64,000 nt of DNA, taken from Cyclobacteriaceae bacterium. Lineage in GTDB: Bacteria > Bacteroidota > Bacteroidia > Cytophagales > Cyclobacteriaceae. Every line of letters starts with the position of its first letter. The stretch's first letter is position 1. Both the position numbers and the translations under genes were made by a program. The notes beneath the pieces are model-generated. The model was not told where the DNA came from and ran no database searches. It saw only the letters and a program-made list of their open reading frames with translations. The stretch spans positions 16,929 to 80,928 of the forward strand of contig JALHRJ010000020.1 in NCBI GenBank assembly GCA_022841475.1, written 5' to 3'. Shown here piece after piece: positions 1 through 7,796 of the stretch.

Positions 1-1651
1 AGGGACTGGTATCAGCGGGGGATGGGCAGCAAAAGAACTTAGCGAAAAGGGACTTAAAACGCTGGTTCTTGAAAGAGGCCGGGATGTAAAGCACCCCGAT
101 TATCCAACCGCCACAAAAGATCCCTGGCAATTGCCTAATGGCGATCGTCCTACAGTAGAAGATCTTGAAAAACAAAAAGTACAGGCGCGTACGGGTTACA
201 CAGTTCGTCCTTCAACTGCTCATTGGTTTGTAAATGATTTAGAACATCCCTACACCGAAGTCAACCGCTTCGATTGGATGCGTGGTTATCATGTAGGCGG
301 TCGATCCATTATGTGGGGTCGCCAGAGTTATCGCTTCAGCGAAATGGATTTTGAAGCCAATGCAAAAGATGGAATTGCCATCGATTGGCCCATTCGGTAT
401 AAAGAAATTGAACCGTGGTACGACTATGTAGAATCCTATATTGGCGTAAGCGGTTCTATTGACAATATTCCAAATCTCCCGGATGGTAAATTTCTCCCAC
501 CTATGGAGCTAAATTGTGTGGAGTTGGATTTGAAAAAATCAATGCAAGAAAAATTTGGTCGTGCTCTCACAATTGGGCGCGTTGCCCATGCAACAGCTGC
601 ATTACCCCATACACCATGGCGTGGTACTTGCCAATACAGAAATCTTTGCAGTCGTGGGTGCCCTTACGGTGGATATTTTAGCAGTAACTCATGTACTCTT
701 CCAGCGGGTGATAAATCCGGCAACATGACGTTGAGACCAAACTCAGTTGTTTATGAATTGATTTATGACGAGCAAAAAGGAAAAGCTACCGGAGTAAAAG
801 TATTGGACGGAGAAACCGGTGAGCAGATGGAATTTTATGCAAAAGTTATTTTCCTCTGTGCTTCAACTTTTGGCTCTACGTTTATTATGCTCAATTCAAT
901 TTCTAACCGTTTTCCGAATGGTTTAGGAAATGATAGTGGAGAGCTGGGTTGCAATATTATGGACCATCACTTAACTGTAGGTGCCGGAGCTCAGGTGGAA
1001 GGTTATGAAGATCAGTATTATTTTGGTAGACGGGCTAATGGTCTTTACATCCCACGCTATCGCAATATTGGAAAGGATAAACGTGATTACATCCGAGGAT
1101 TTGGATATCAGGGTGGCGCAAGTCGTGCCGGCTGGTCGAGAAGTGCCGAAGAGCAGTTATTAGGAGCTGACTTAAAAGAAGCATTGACTACACCCGGTGG
1201 ATGGTCAATAAACCTGGGTGGGTTCGGTGAAATTTTACCTTATCACGACAACAAAGTGGTTATTAATAAAGACAAGAAGGACAAGCATGGCCTTCCGACA
1301 CTCACGTTCGATGCAGTGTTGAGAGAAAATGAAAAGAAAATGCGCAAAGACATGGCCGATGATGCTGCAGAAATGTTGGAGGCTGCCGGATTTAAAAACA
1401 TTCGTAAGTATGATCGTGAAATTGGAATAGGACTAGGTATTCATGAAATGGGAACAGCACGTATGGGCAAAGATCCTAAAACTTCGGTGCTCAATAAGTG
1501 GAACCAGGTGCATGCCTGCAAGAATGTTTTCGTTACCGATGGATCCTTTATGACCTCAGCCGGTTGTCAGAATCCATCGCTTGGCTATATGGCGTTCACC
1601 GCCCGGGCAGCGGATTATGCAGTAAGTGAATTAAAAAAGGGTAACTTGTAA
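1..1651 (+). CDS. GMC-family oxidoreductase, 5' end outside window
   Basis: FAD-dependent dehydrogenase of the glucose-methanol-choline family, probably oxidising a sugar or polyol in the periplasm. The reading frame is open from base 2. The first visible residues are the dinucleotide-binding motif GTGISGGWAAKEL, so the true start lies upstream and the TTG at 131 is not the start. Also visible are the GMC signature VGGRSIMWGRQSYR, a cysteine cluster CQYRNLCSRGCPYGG, and the C-terminal catalytic and FAD region GIHEMGTARMG with NPSLGYMAFTARAADYA. The next gene, 16 bp downstream, is a gluconate 2-dehydrogenase subunit 3 homologue, which fits a two-subunit dehydrogenase. The substrate cannot be told. 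Confidence 0.9.
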   Translation, partial: GTGISGGWAAKELSEKGLKTLVLERGRDVKHPDYPTATKDPWQLPNGDRPTVEDLEKQKVQARTGYTVRPSTAHWFVNDLEHPYTEVNRFDWMRGYHVGGRSIMWGRQSYRFSEMDFEANAKDGIAIDWPIRYKEIEPWYDYVESYIGVSGSIDNIPNLPDGKFLPPMELNCVELDLKKSMQEKFGRALTIGRVAHATAALPHTPWRGTCQYRNLCSRGCPYGGYFSSNSCTLPAGDKSGNMTLRPNSVVYELIYDEQKGKATGVKVLDGETGEQMEFYAKVIFLCASTFGSTFIMLNSISNRFPNGLGNDSGELGCNIMDHHLTVGAGAQVEGYEDQYYFGRRANGLYIPRYRNIGKDKRDYIRGFGYQGGASRAGWSRSAEEQLLGADLKEALTTPGGWSINLGGFGEILPYHDNKVVINKDKKDKHGLPTLTFDAVLRENEKKMRKDMADDAAEMLEAAGFKNIRKYDREIGIGLGIHEMGTARMGKDPKTSVLNKWNQVHACKNVFVTDGSFMTSAGCQNPSLGYMAFTARAADYAVSELKKGNL

Positions 1652-1667
1652 CATCTTTAAATATTGA

Positions 1668-2267
1668 ATGACTATGAATCAACTCATCGATAGAAGAGAA
1701 GCACTCCGCAAAACAGCCCTGCTGATGGGCGCGGCTGTGTCAGCATCGGCATTAACTGGAATTCTGCAAGGTTGTAAGGCTACACCCGAACTAACTTACA
1801 CACCACAATTCTTTACAGAAGATCAGGCGCGTATCGTTATGGAAGTAGCGGAAATTATTATTCCTAAAACAGATACACCAGGAGCAAAGGATGCGGGGGT
1901 ACCAGGCTTCATTGATCTTATGCTGAAGGATTGCTACAAGAAGGAAGATCAGGATCGTTTTATTGCAGGACTTACAGCCTTTGATGCAGAAGCGAAAACT
2001 GCCTATGGCGATACCTTTATCTATTGCAAGCCTGAACAACAAGTGGAATTAGTAACAAAGACTCATACAGCTGCCCTTGCGGAAGCAAAGGAAAACAAAG
2101 AAGCCAAGAGACCTTTTATATTGATGGCGAAAGAACTCACCTTATTGGGCTTCTTCACCTCAGAACCGGGTGCTACGCAAGTGTTGCAATATGTAGCCGT
2201 TCCGGGCTCTTACAAAGGCTGTATTCCATTATCCGAAGCTGGTAATGGAAAGACCTGGGCATCGTAG
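1668..2267 (+). CDS. Gluconate 2-dehydrogenase subunit 3 family protein
   Basis: Small partner subunit of membrane-bound GMC dehydrogenases. The N-terminus has a twin-arginine-like motif (DRREALRKTALLMG), a hydrophobic stretch and a possible lipobox ending in LQGC near residue 36, suggesting Tat export and lipid anchoring. The body (FTEDQARIVMEVAEIIIPKTDTPGA is the kind of opening seen in this family) matches subunit 3 proteins. It follows the GMC subunit by 16 bp and is closed by a clear terminator, so the two form the end of an operon. The ATG at 1674 is an alternative start. Confidence 0.85.
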   Translation: MTMNQLIDRREALRKTALLMGAAVSASALTGILQGCKATPELTYTPQFFTEDQARIVMEVAEIIIPKTDTPGAKDAGVPGFIDLMLKDCYKKEDQDRFIAGLTAFDAEAKTAYGDTFIYCKPEQQVELVTKTHTAALAEAKENKEAKRPFILMAKELTLLGFFTSEPGATQVLQYVAVPGSYKGCIPLSEAGNGKTWAS

Positions 2268-2290
2268 TATTTGATATAGATTTATAAAAA

Positions 2291-2313
2291 GGCATCTGCG
2301 AGATGCCTTTTTT
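2291..2313 (+). terminator. Rho-independent terminator of the GMC dehydrogenase operon
   Basis: Perfect 7-bp stem GGCATCT / AGATGCC with loop GCG, followed by a run of six T. It starts 24 bp after the subunit 3 stop codon. Confidence 0.85.
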
Positions 2314-2345
2314 GTTATGCCTCCGTCTGAATCCTCACTTACGCC

Positions 2346-2426
2346 TCGGTCTGTGTCCTCACTGTGTCCTCACAGACCGAAACTTATTAAATGGCGTGCT
2401 TCGTGCGGATACGAACACGCATTAAT
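2346..2426. repeat. Dispersed hairpin repeat, copy A
   Basis: Non-coding repeat with two inverted repeats. The first is CGGTCTGTG (2346-2354) against CACAGACCG (2371-2379). The second pairs GCGTGCTTCGT with ACGAACACGC across a 6-base loop. The part from 2364 to 2426 is clearly related to 6434-6497 (shared core CACAGAyCGAAACTTATT, then a hairpin at the same place). The open frame over this area (2317-2529) has no protein character and is not called. Confidence 0.6.
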
Positions 2427-2470
2427 GAATCAACTGACACAGTTTTTTGAACAGAACCTTGAAAAGATCA

Positions 2471-2539
2471 ATCGTGTACGCATCGAGGGTGTAATTGGTA
2501 CAAGGTGTTCCCGCATCGTGTACACATAAAGGGTGTAAT
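2471..2539. repeat. Short direct repeat, period 44, in the 2.3-2.7 kb gap
   Basis: Two 25-base units (2471-2495 and 2515-2539) beginning ATCGTGTAC and ending GGGTGTAAT differ at three positions. The rest of the gap from 2540 to 2707 shows no gene. The words CTGACACAGTTTTTTGA (about 2438) and AACTGTGTAAAAGT (about 2560) resemble ends of worn insertion sequences, but this is only a suspicion. Confidence 0.45.
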
Positions 2540-2707
2540 GGCTCGTAGTGTCTAAGTAACTGTGTAAAAGTACGATTGACCTCTGGTGAGGTGCCTATGA
2601 AATGTGGAGACTATATTAAAAACTTGATTTTGCGAATAGAAATTTTGATATGTGTTGTTTACTGTAAGAGCTACGTAGTCTCATTTTTTTTGGCCATCGG
2701 GGTAGGT

Positions 2708-3688
2708 TTATTGGTCACACTGGGATAGCCGAACATTAATAGAGCGCACTTTCACCAGTGTTCCTGTTCCAAGAGGTACACCCACATCAGGTCCCATCAT
2801 ATCACCGGTATATATAACCTGATGCACTGGGCCACTTGGCGTTATAAAATCATTTCCTTGGTCTGCATCTGCATCAATATCTTCCCCTCGATATGATTTC
2901 ATTTCAGCAGGGATACTTTGAATAAAAAATCCAGCAGGTGCGGTATAATGTGTCTCCCTCTTTTCTCCAAAAGCATGTGTGTTATCGCCTCCTAACTCTT
3001 TAGCATCCATAGTGAGTATAGCCTGAATTGATCTTTTATCTTCAGAAATATTTAGGTCAAAAGTAATTATGACTTTTGGGCCATGCCCAAAAAATTCAGG
3101 ATCACCGCTTACCAAAGAAGGATTTAAGCCGTAGTCTTTAGCTGGCATAGTTTCCTCTCTTGTTTCTCTGTCGCCAAAGGGACAAGTGAGGTTACCAAGT
3201 GCGTCCTTGGCAGCTTCTAAGATTGGAACATATTGAATCAATGCTACGGATTTATAGTAAACGGCAGTTGGCGAATTAATTTCCAGCGCGGTGCCTGAAA
3301 TCCATTGTCCACTGAAATGAAGTGTGCTGCTTAAAACGTTTTGAGCTTCTGCTGATAAAGTTGCTGCCCCGTTAAATTCATAAGACGCCTTATTATACAT
3401 TATAACTTCAGTAATGAAGAAAGATTTTGGATTACTATGAATGAATGTTAGGATATCATCAATCTCACTCTTGCAAAGTTTACTGGTGTATTCTTTAAAT
3501 GAAACAAGAGTGCCATCCTTATAATAGATACGGTTCCCATCAGTTACTTTAAGTGCTACACTTTTAATTCGACTTAATTCGGTTCTAATTTCCGCAGAAA
3601 TGTTATTCGGAAGTATTGAAGTATTGAATGAAAATTTCTGCGTGGTGTTTAAACTTAAGTCGTTAATTGGAATTGTAGTTGTCAGCAT
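2708..3688 (-). CDS. Hypothetical protein, 326 aa
   Basis: Not recognised. The frame is long and reads as ordinary protein, without a signal peptide or membrane segment. It holds a cysteine-containing stretch NLTCPFGDRETREETMPAKD near residue 190 and an acidic segment GEDIDADADQGND near residue 275, and ends in a cysteine close to the C-terminus. No neighbour on the same strand suggests a role: it sits alone among decayed genes and repeats, so it may be recently acquired. A start at the ATG at 3686-3688 is the only good choice. Function unknown. Confidence 0.6.
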   Translation of the reverse strand: MLTTTIPINDLSLNTTQKFSFNTSILPNNISAEIRTELSRIKSVALKVTDGNRIYYKDGTLVSFKEYTSKLCKSEIDDILTFIHSNPKSFFITEVIMYNKASYEFNGAATLSAEAQNVLSSTLHFSGQWISGTALEINSPTAVYYKSVALIQYVPILEAAKDALGNLTCPFGDRETREETMPAKDYGLNPSLVSGDPEFFGHGPKVIITFDLNISEDKRSIQAILTMDAKELGGDNTHAFGEKRETHYTAPAGFFIQSIPAEMKSYRGEDIDADADQGNDFITPSGPVHQVIYTGDMMGPDVGVPLGTGTLVKVRSINVRLSQCDQ

Positions 3689-3717
3689 AAAGTTATTTTT
3701 CGCAAAACATTTGCTAT

Positions 3718-3975
3718 CTAATGCTTTGGTTGTGAATGATGGTGCATCGGATATTTTCCATTTAACTTTGTAATACTACCTAGCTCATAACCTCCAAAAT
3801 AATTGAATGTTTTAAACCCTTTTAGCTTCTGAACTTGAGAGTGGGAATCAAGATTAATGATCGATATGAACGCAATTATTGCGATTAAATCTTTTAAATT
3901 AATGCTATTTTTTATGGTGAATTTGATTTTAAAAGCTGTTTTAATGGTTAAACAAAACACCGTCCATTTTCTCAC
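3718..3975 (-). pseudogene. Possible remnant of a secreted protein
   Basis: An 85-codon frame that opens with GTG and has no ATG near the start. Its middle (DLIAIIAFISIINLDSHSQ) looks like a Bacteroidota signal peptide, followed by about 30 residues (KGFKTFNYFGGYELGSITKLNGKYP) that stop early. This suggests the 5' piece of a broken exported-protein gene, but chance is possible. Confidence 0.25.
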
Positions 3976-4032
3976 ATGACCAATACTAACTTCTTAGTAA
4001 AATTCTTCTAAAGTTTGACTACTTACATTTCT

Positions 4033-4170
4033 GTGAAAGTGATTTTTGGATTTGCAATCTGCGAGGATCACGATGTGGTGGTGGTGGGTGTGAAACTCAT
4101 GCTCGCCAGTCGTGAATTTTTTTGATGTGATCTGCGCCCGAAAAGCAGTCGGTCAAGCTTGTTAAAAGGA
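4033..4170 (+). pseudogene. Decayed 5' fragment of a receiver-domain gene
   Basis: Translation from GTG at 4033 gives a receiver N-terminus with CEDHDVVVVGVKLMLASRE, then a stop at 4123-4125 inside a T run. Dropping one T restores a receiver-like continuation (FFDVICARKAVGQAC) before another stop. The central 50 bases are very close to 5250-5300, the start of the truncated response regulator beyond the nucleotidyltransferase pair. It is a duplicated and frameshifted remnant. Confidence 0.7.
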
Positions 4171-4250
4171 ATGCCTTGCGTGCATGCATTCATCGCACAA
4201 TTGACTCGTAATCTCACCATTTTTTGAGCAGATAATAGACCGGTTTTTAG

Positions 4251-4258
4251 TATCTTTG
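4251..4258 (+). promoter_or_regulatory. Bacteroidota -7 box TATCTTTG
   Basis: Matches TAnnTTTG, 21 bases before the ATG of the DUF6922-like gene at 4280. A TTG lies 24 bases upstream of the box, slightly farther than usual. Confidence 0.5.
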
Positions 4259-4279
4259 AATACTAAAAAACTGGCATTC

Positions 4280-4534
4280 ATGCGCAAGAAACCCAATATT
4301 CCCGGCTACTTTTTGTGGGAGTATGATTTGGATACGTTCAATTATGACAAGTCGTACAAGATTGTGATTGAACGCATCTTGGAACGAGGTAATTTAGAGG
4401 AATGGCGAGAAATACTAGCCTACTACGGTGAGGAAAAAATATTAGAGACCATCGAGTGGAGTGCACAGCTTGATCGCAGAGGAAAAGAGTTTTCCAGGTT
4501 TTTCCTTAAATCAGATTTTCTCCATGCTGCATAA
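4280..4534 (+). CDS. DUF6922-like putative antitoxin
   Basis: Small protein of 84 residues starting MRKKPNIPGYFLWEYDLD. The pattern 'YFLWEYD... NYDKSYKIVIERILERGNLEEWREILAYYGEEKI' is typical of DUF6922 proteins, which commonly sit directly upstream of AbiEii-type nucleotidyltransferases in Bacteroidota. The stop overlaps the start of the next gene by 11 bp, so the two are translationally coupled. An in-frame TTG at 4256 would start inside the promoter box, so the ATG at 4280 is chosen. The antitoxin role is inferred from family and context. Confidence 0.75.
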   Translation: MRKKPNIPGYFLWEYDLDTFNYDKSYKIVIERILERGNLEEWREILAYYGEEKILETIEWSAQLDRRGKEFSRFFLKSDFLHAA

Positions 4535-5159
4535 GGACTCCTTTATTGTTAAACCCGCTACGTTCAAACTTATTCAGCAACTACAAGCGTTACCTGAACT
4601 TAACGGGTTTTACCTGGTGGTGGGCACCGCACTCGCATTGCAATTGGGGCATCGAAATTCAATTGATATTGATCTGTTTACTAAGAATGATTTTACGCCT
4701 GAATCGTTGCTGGAACTCTTAGGTCAAAATTTTTCCATAGAACCATCTTTCACCGCAAAAAATACTCTTCTCTCTATCGTTAATAACATTAAAGTAGATT
4801 TCATCTGCCATGCCTACCCATTGGTGCTTCCGCCCATCACCGAAGAGGGGATTACGTTTCTCTCCTTGCAAGATATAGCGGCTATGAAACTGAACGCCAT
4901 CAGCAATTCCGGCAAACGGTTAAAGGATTTTATTGATGTTTACTTTCTGCTGCAGCATTTCTCGCTCCACGAGATGATTGAATTCTATACCATTAAATAT
5001 CCACGGTTCAACCCACTCATTCCTTTAAAGGCCATTAACTATTTTGACGATATTGATCCTGACATTGACCCACCTAAACTGAGGTCCAAACTTCCACTTT
5101 CAGAAATTAAAAAACGCATCCACGACAGCGTGTTGCATTCGCGTAAAAAGTTTATCTAA
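4524..5159 (+). CDS. AbiEii/AbiGii-type nucleotidyltransferase (putative toxin)
   Basis: Nucleotidyltransferase of the AbiEii toxin family (type IV toxin-antitoxin or abortive infection). The catalytic signature is clear: VGTALALQLGHRNSIDIDLF, with the paired aspartates of the GS-x-D-x-D type active site, followed by VDFICHAYP and the C-terminal motif KLNAISNSGKRLKDFIDVYFLL. The start at ATG 4524 overlaps the upstream partner by 11 bp. An earlier GTG-like start at 4461 would give an unnatural leader. The pair is bracketed by two related response-regulator fragments (4033-4170 and 5218-5391), suggesting insertion into or rearrangement around a signalling gene. Confidence 0.8.
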   Translation: MLHKDSFIVKPATFKLIQQLQALPELNGFYLVVGTALALQLGHRNSIDIDLFTKNDFTPESLLELLGQNFSIEPSFTAKNTLLSIVNNIKVDFICHAYPLVLPPITEEGITFLSLQDIAAMKLNAISNSGKRLKDFIDVYFLLQHFSLHEMIEFYTIKYPRFNPLIPLKAINYFDDIDPDIDPPKLRSKLPLSEIKKRIHDSVLHSRKKFI

Positions 5160-5217
5160 CTACGGCTGATCTTTTACTAAAACCCTTTAGCAAGTCTTAT
5201 TTTTTTGGTATTTTAGA

Positions 5218-5391
5218 TTGTTGGCTTTATCTGAATTACATAAAATCGTCATCTGCGAAGACCATGATGTGGTGGTGGAGGGTGTGAAACTCATGCTCGC
5301 TAACCAGGAGCAATTCGTGCTATGTGGCCATGTGCGGAATAAGCAAGATCTTTTGCAAGTGTTGGAAAAGGAGAAGCCGGCCGTTTTATTT
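5218..5391 (+). pseudogene. Truncated response regulator, receiver N-terminus only
   Basis: The first 58 codons read as a LuxR/NarL-type receiver: KIVICEDHDVVVEGVKLML, then GHVRNKQDLLQVLEKEKPAVLF. The homology ends just before the phospho-acceptor aspartate would be expected. At about 5390 the sequence passes without a gap into a histidine kinase in a different frame. This is the left half of a deletion or recombination joint. Confidence 0.75.
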
Positions 5392-6193
5392 AACGGCCTA
5401 TTCAACATTAGTGGCGGCCGGCATTTTCGCCACCTTAAATTATGGTTTTGGTTTGTATCAGTATTTTGGACCAAATCCAATCTTAATTGCTTATTTTCTG
5501 GAAGCCATGATTCTCTCCGTTGCCTTGGTGATCCTTTTCAAGCAGGTGCAGAATGAGCGCACCCGCTTAATGGAGAAGGTCAACACGCAGCAAAAGGAAA
5601 TGTATACGCAATATATCGATGGCATAGAAAAAGAGCGAAGTCGCATAGCGGGTGAACTTCATGATGATGTGGGTAGTCGGTTGAGTTATTTGAAACAACT
5701 TATGGTTACGCATAGTACTGAAAGTATAAAAACCGCAGACCAACTCGAGCAACTCATTAAAGATGTCCGGCAACTGTCACATGATCTCGCTCCACCATTT
5801 GCGCACGTTTCAGGCCTGGTTCCCCTTATTGAAAAATTAATCAGCGAAACGCGGCTGGCCACAGGCCTTGAAGTGAAATTTCAACAACACAATTACAAGG
5901 AAGTTTTAGTCAACAATCAAATTCAACAGGTATATCGTATTATTCAGGAAGCCCTGAATAATATTGTTAAACACGCACACGCCACCCGGGTTGATGTGCA
6001 GCTTTTCGGACACGAGGTCGAGGTAAATATTTCTATTGAAGATAATGGAAAGGGATTCAATCCATCTGAGGTTCCTGATGGTTTAGGACTGAATCAAATG
6101 AAAATCCGCACCGAGAGTTTGGAAGGCAGGATTGAAATCAATAGCCATCCAGGAAAGGGAACTCTTATACTTATTAGCGTGCCAATCCAGTAG
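5389..6193 (+). pseudogene. Histidine kinase (HisKA_3/NarL-DesK type) lacking its sensor domain
   Basis: Encodes one membrane segment (about 5430-5540), a coiled coil, the phospho-acceptor region with histidine in RIAGELHDDVGSRLSYLK, an N box (IIQEALNNIVKHAHA), G1 (DNGKGF) and G2 (GLGLNQMKIR). Kinases of this type in Bacteroidota usually have a large N-terminal sensor (TPR or 7TMR-DISM), which is missing. The frame can be opened from ATG 5324, but the first 22 residues then come from reading the receiver sequence out of frame. The catalytic part is intact, so a residual product is possible; a broken gene is more likely. Confidence 0.7.
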
Positions 6194-6214
6194 TTCATCT
6201 TTTCTCCTACAACC

Positions 6215-6497
6215 CCTCGGTGTGTGTCTTTACCATAGTCGTGAGCTATATGTCATCCCTAAAGGGATTTCGATATTTTGTATTTGCAATTAAAGTCCAG
6301 CTAGGGACAATATATAGGCGGAAAGCCAATCAAAGTGAATTCAAGTCATGTAGGGACGACATATAAAGACTTAGTCATAGTAAAGCAAATATAGCTTACA
6401 AGCTCTACGACATTTCCTAAGTGAACGACTATGGTGTCTTCACAGATCGAAACTTATTTAACGGTGTGGTTCGTTAGGAAACAAACCACGAATTAAC
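6215..6497. repeat. Dispersed hairpin repeat, copy B, interrupted
   Basis: Left part 6215-6232 (CCTCGGTGTGTGTCTTTA) and right part 6434-6497 together match copy A at 2344-2426. The right part contains the shared core CACAGATCGAAACTTATT and a hairpin GTGGTTCGT / ACAAACCAC. A 202-bp segment separates the two parts. Confidence 0.55.
6233..6434. mobile_element. MITE-like insert with 10-bp inverted ends
   Basis: The ends are a perfect inverted repeat: CCATAGTCGT (6233-6242) and ACGACTATGG (6425-6434). There is no coding capacity. Internally the motif ATATGTCATCCCTA (6248-6261) occurs inverted as TAGGGACGACATAT (6351-6364) and, in weaker form, at 6302-6316. It lies within copy B of the hairpin repeat, which is continuous in copy A. 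This looks like a non-autonomous insertion; no target duplication is certain. Confidence 0.5.
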
Positions 6498-6510
6498 AAA
6501 AGAGAAAATC

Positions 6511-7041
6511 TCAATAATCCACCGATGCCCGCTTTTGAAACCACGGACGCAGTACCGTGCGATCCAATAAAACGAGCGCGAGCGCCAGGTTTAAAAAGAT
6601 AATTCCATTCACCAGAATTTTCCCGTTGAATGGAATAGAGAATGTAGTATCCTCAATCCATCTGTTTTTAATTGGGGTTGTATCCACCAACAGAGAAGTA
6701 CTCGTATTATCAAAGACGCCATTAGATAGCAACATAAGAGCCAGCACTGATGCGATGATAACGCCCATGAGCAACAGCAATCCCTTGTGGGGCGAGAACA
6801 ATGATTTCACCGGTTGGGCATCCAATCCAGCCATTACCTTTTGGGTAAATGTTTTAGAAGGAGTTTCGAAGGTTGACTTGCGCACAAGGAAAGATCGTAT
6901 GGTACGCAATTCTTCCAACCGTTCTTTCAGCTCGGGCATAGCTTGAAGTTCTGCTTCCAGTTTTATTTTTTGTGAGGGTTCCATTTCGCCATCCAGATAG
7001 CGAAGGAGCTCCTCTTCTTTGGCAGGTGATAATTTATTCAT
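6511..7041 (-). CDS. Putative anti-sigma factor, membrane-bound
   Basis: A 176-residue protein with a cytoplasmic N-terminal region typical of Bacteroidota anti-sigma proteins (EEELLRYLDGEMEP...ELKERLEELRTIRSFL), without a zinc HxxxCxxC motif. Two membrane segments follow, at about residues 86-106 and 143-162, with a short loop between. It starts 4 bp after the stop of the ECF sigma gene, so the two are cotranscribed. Role inferred: holding the sigma factor at the membrane until a signal arrives. Confidence 0.75.
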   Translation of the reverse strand: MNKLSPAKEEELLRYLDGEMEPSQKIKLEAELQAMPELKERLEELRTIRSFLVRKSTFETPSKTFTQKVMAGLDAQPVKSLFSPHKGLLLLMGVIIASVLALMLLSNGVFDNTSTSLLVDTTPIKNRWIEDTTFSIPFNGKILVNGIIFLNLALALVLLDRTVLRPWFQKRASVDY

Positions 7042-7045
7042 ATGC

Positions 7046-7606
7046 CTATAAAGTTAATGCTTCTTGTTTTAATAACCCTTTCAATTCATCCGCCAGTCGC
7101 AACCTTGCCCTGTGAATACGGACTTTTATGGTATTGAGATTTTGTCCCATCATTTCTGCCACCTCTTCCATGTTAAACTCCTTAATATAAAATAACTGAA
7201 TCGCCAGCCGGTCAGCTTCATTCAACCGATTCATTGCTTTTACTATATATACCTGTTTATCGTCTTGTTCGGTTTGATGATCGGCCTGCTCAGAATACTC
7301 AATAATACTTGTTTCAATACTCTGAAAGGTGGGTTTTACTTTGCGCTTGTAACTGATAGCTGTATTAAAAACAATCCGGTACAACCAGGTGCTGAATTTA
7401 GCCTGACGGTTAAAATTTTTCAGGTAATGAAAGGCTTTTATGAAACCATCCTGTGCGGCTTCTTCAGCGTCCGATCTGTTTTCCAGAATTTTCATGGCGA
7501 TGGTGTACGCATAACTTTTATACTTATCCACCAGAGTGGCATAAAGCTGCTTTTCACCTGCCAAAATCCTGTCTATTAGTACGTATTCGTCTTCCGTTGT
7601 GATCAC
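7046..7606 (-). CDS. ECF RNA polymerase sigma factor
   Basis: Sigma-70 family, extracytoplasmic function type, 186 residues. Region 2 is seen in NRSDAEEAAQDGFIKAFHYL and FSTWLYRIVFNTAISYKRK. Region 4 is seen in LNEADRLAIQLFYIKEFNMEEVAEM followed by the helix-turn-helix LNTIKVRIHRARLRL. The start is a GTG at 7604-7606. It is the first gene of a pair with the anti-sigma gene and divergent from the small membrane protein at 7797. Confidence 0.9.
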   Translation of the reverse strand: MITTEDEYVLIDRILAGEKQLYATLVDKYKSYAYTIAMKILENRSDAEEAAQDGFIKAFHYLKNFNRQAKFSTWLYRIVFNTAISYKRKVKPTFQSIETSIIEYSEQADHQTEQDDKQVYIVKAMNRLNEADRLAIQLFYIKEFNMEEVAEMMGQNLNTIKVRIHRARLRLADELKGLLKQEALTL

Positions 7607-7796
7607 GACCCTTGGACGCTTGATTTGATTTCGAAGTTACAGATTACTTTAATATTTTAGGAGTAGGCGTCAGACCGTTCAAAGCTGTCAGACGCCTTGA
7701 GAGGGTGATGACGCTACCTTATACGAATTATTTTTATGCTGCCTGTAACCGACCTAACAAGAGCTGCGTCATAGAGGCAAATTAACAATTAAAATT

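Noticed and set aside
2317..2529. Open frame of 70 codons on the plus strand
   Set aside because: It runs through the hairpin repeat and the tandem repeat, has a composition unlike a protein and no start context; judged non-coding.
4461..4523. Earlier start for the AbiEii-type protein
   Set aside because: It would add 21 residues read out of frame from the DUF6922-like gene; the overlapping ATG at 4524 is the usual coupled arrangement.
6511..7606. Several open frames on the plus strand opposite the ECF sigma and anti-sigma genes (for example 6557-6946 and 7265-7579)
   Set aside because: They are antisense shadows of two well-supported genes.
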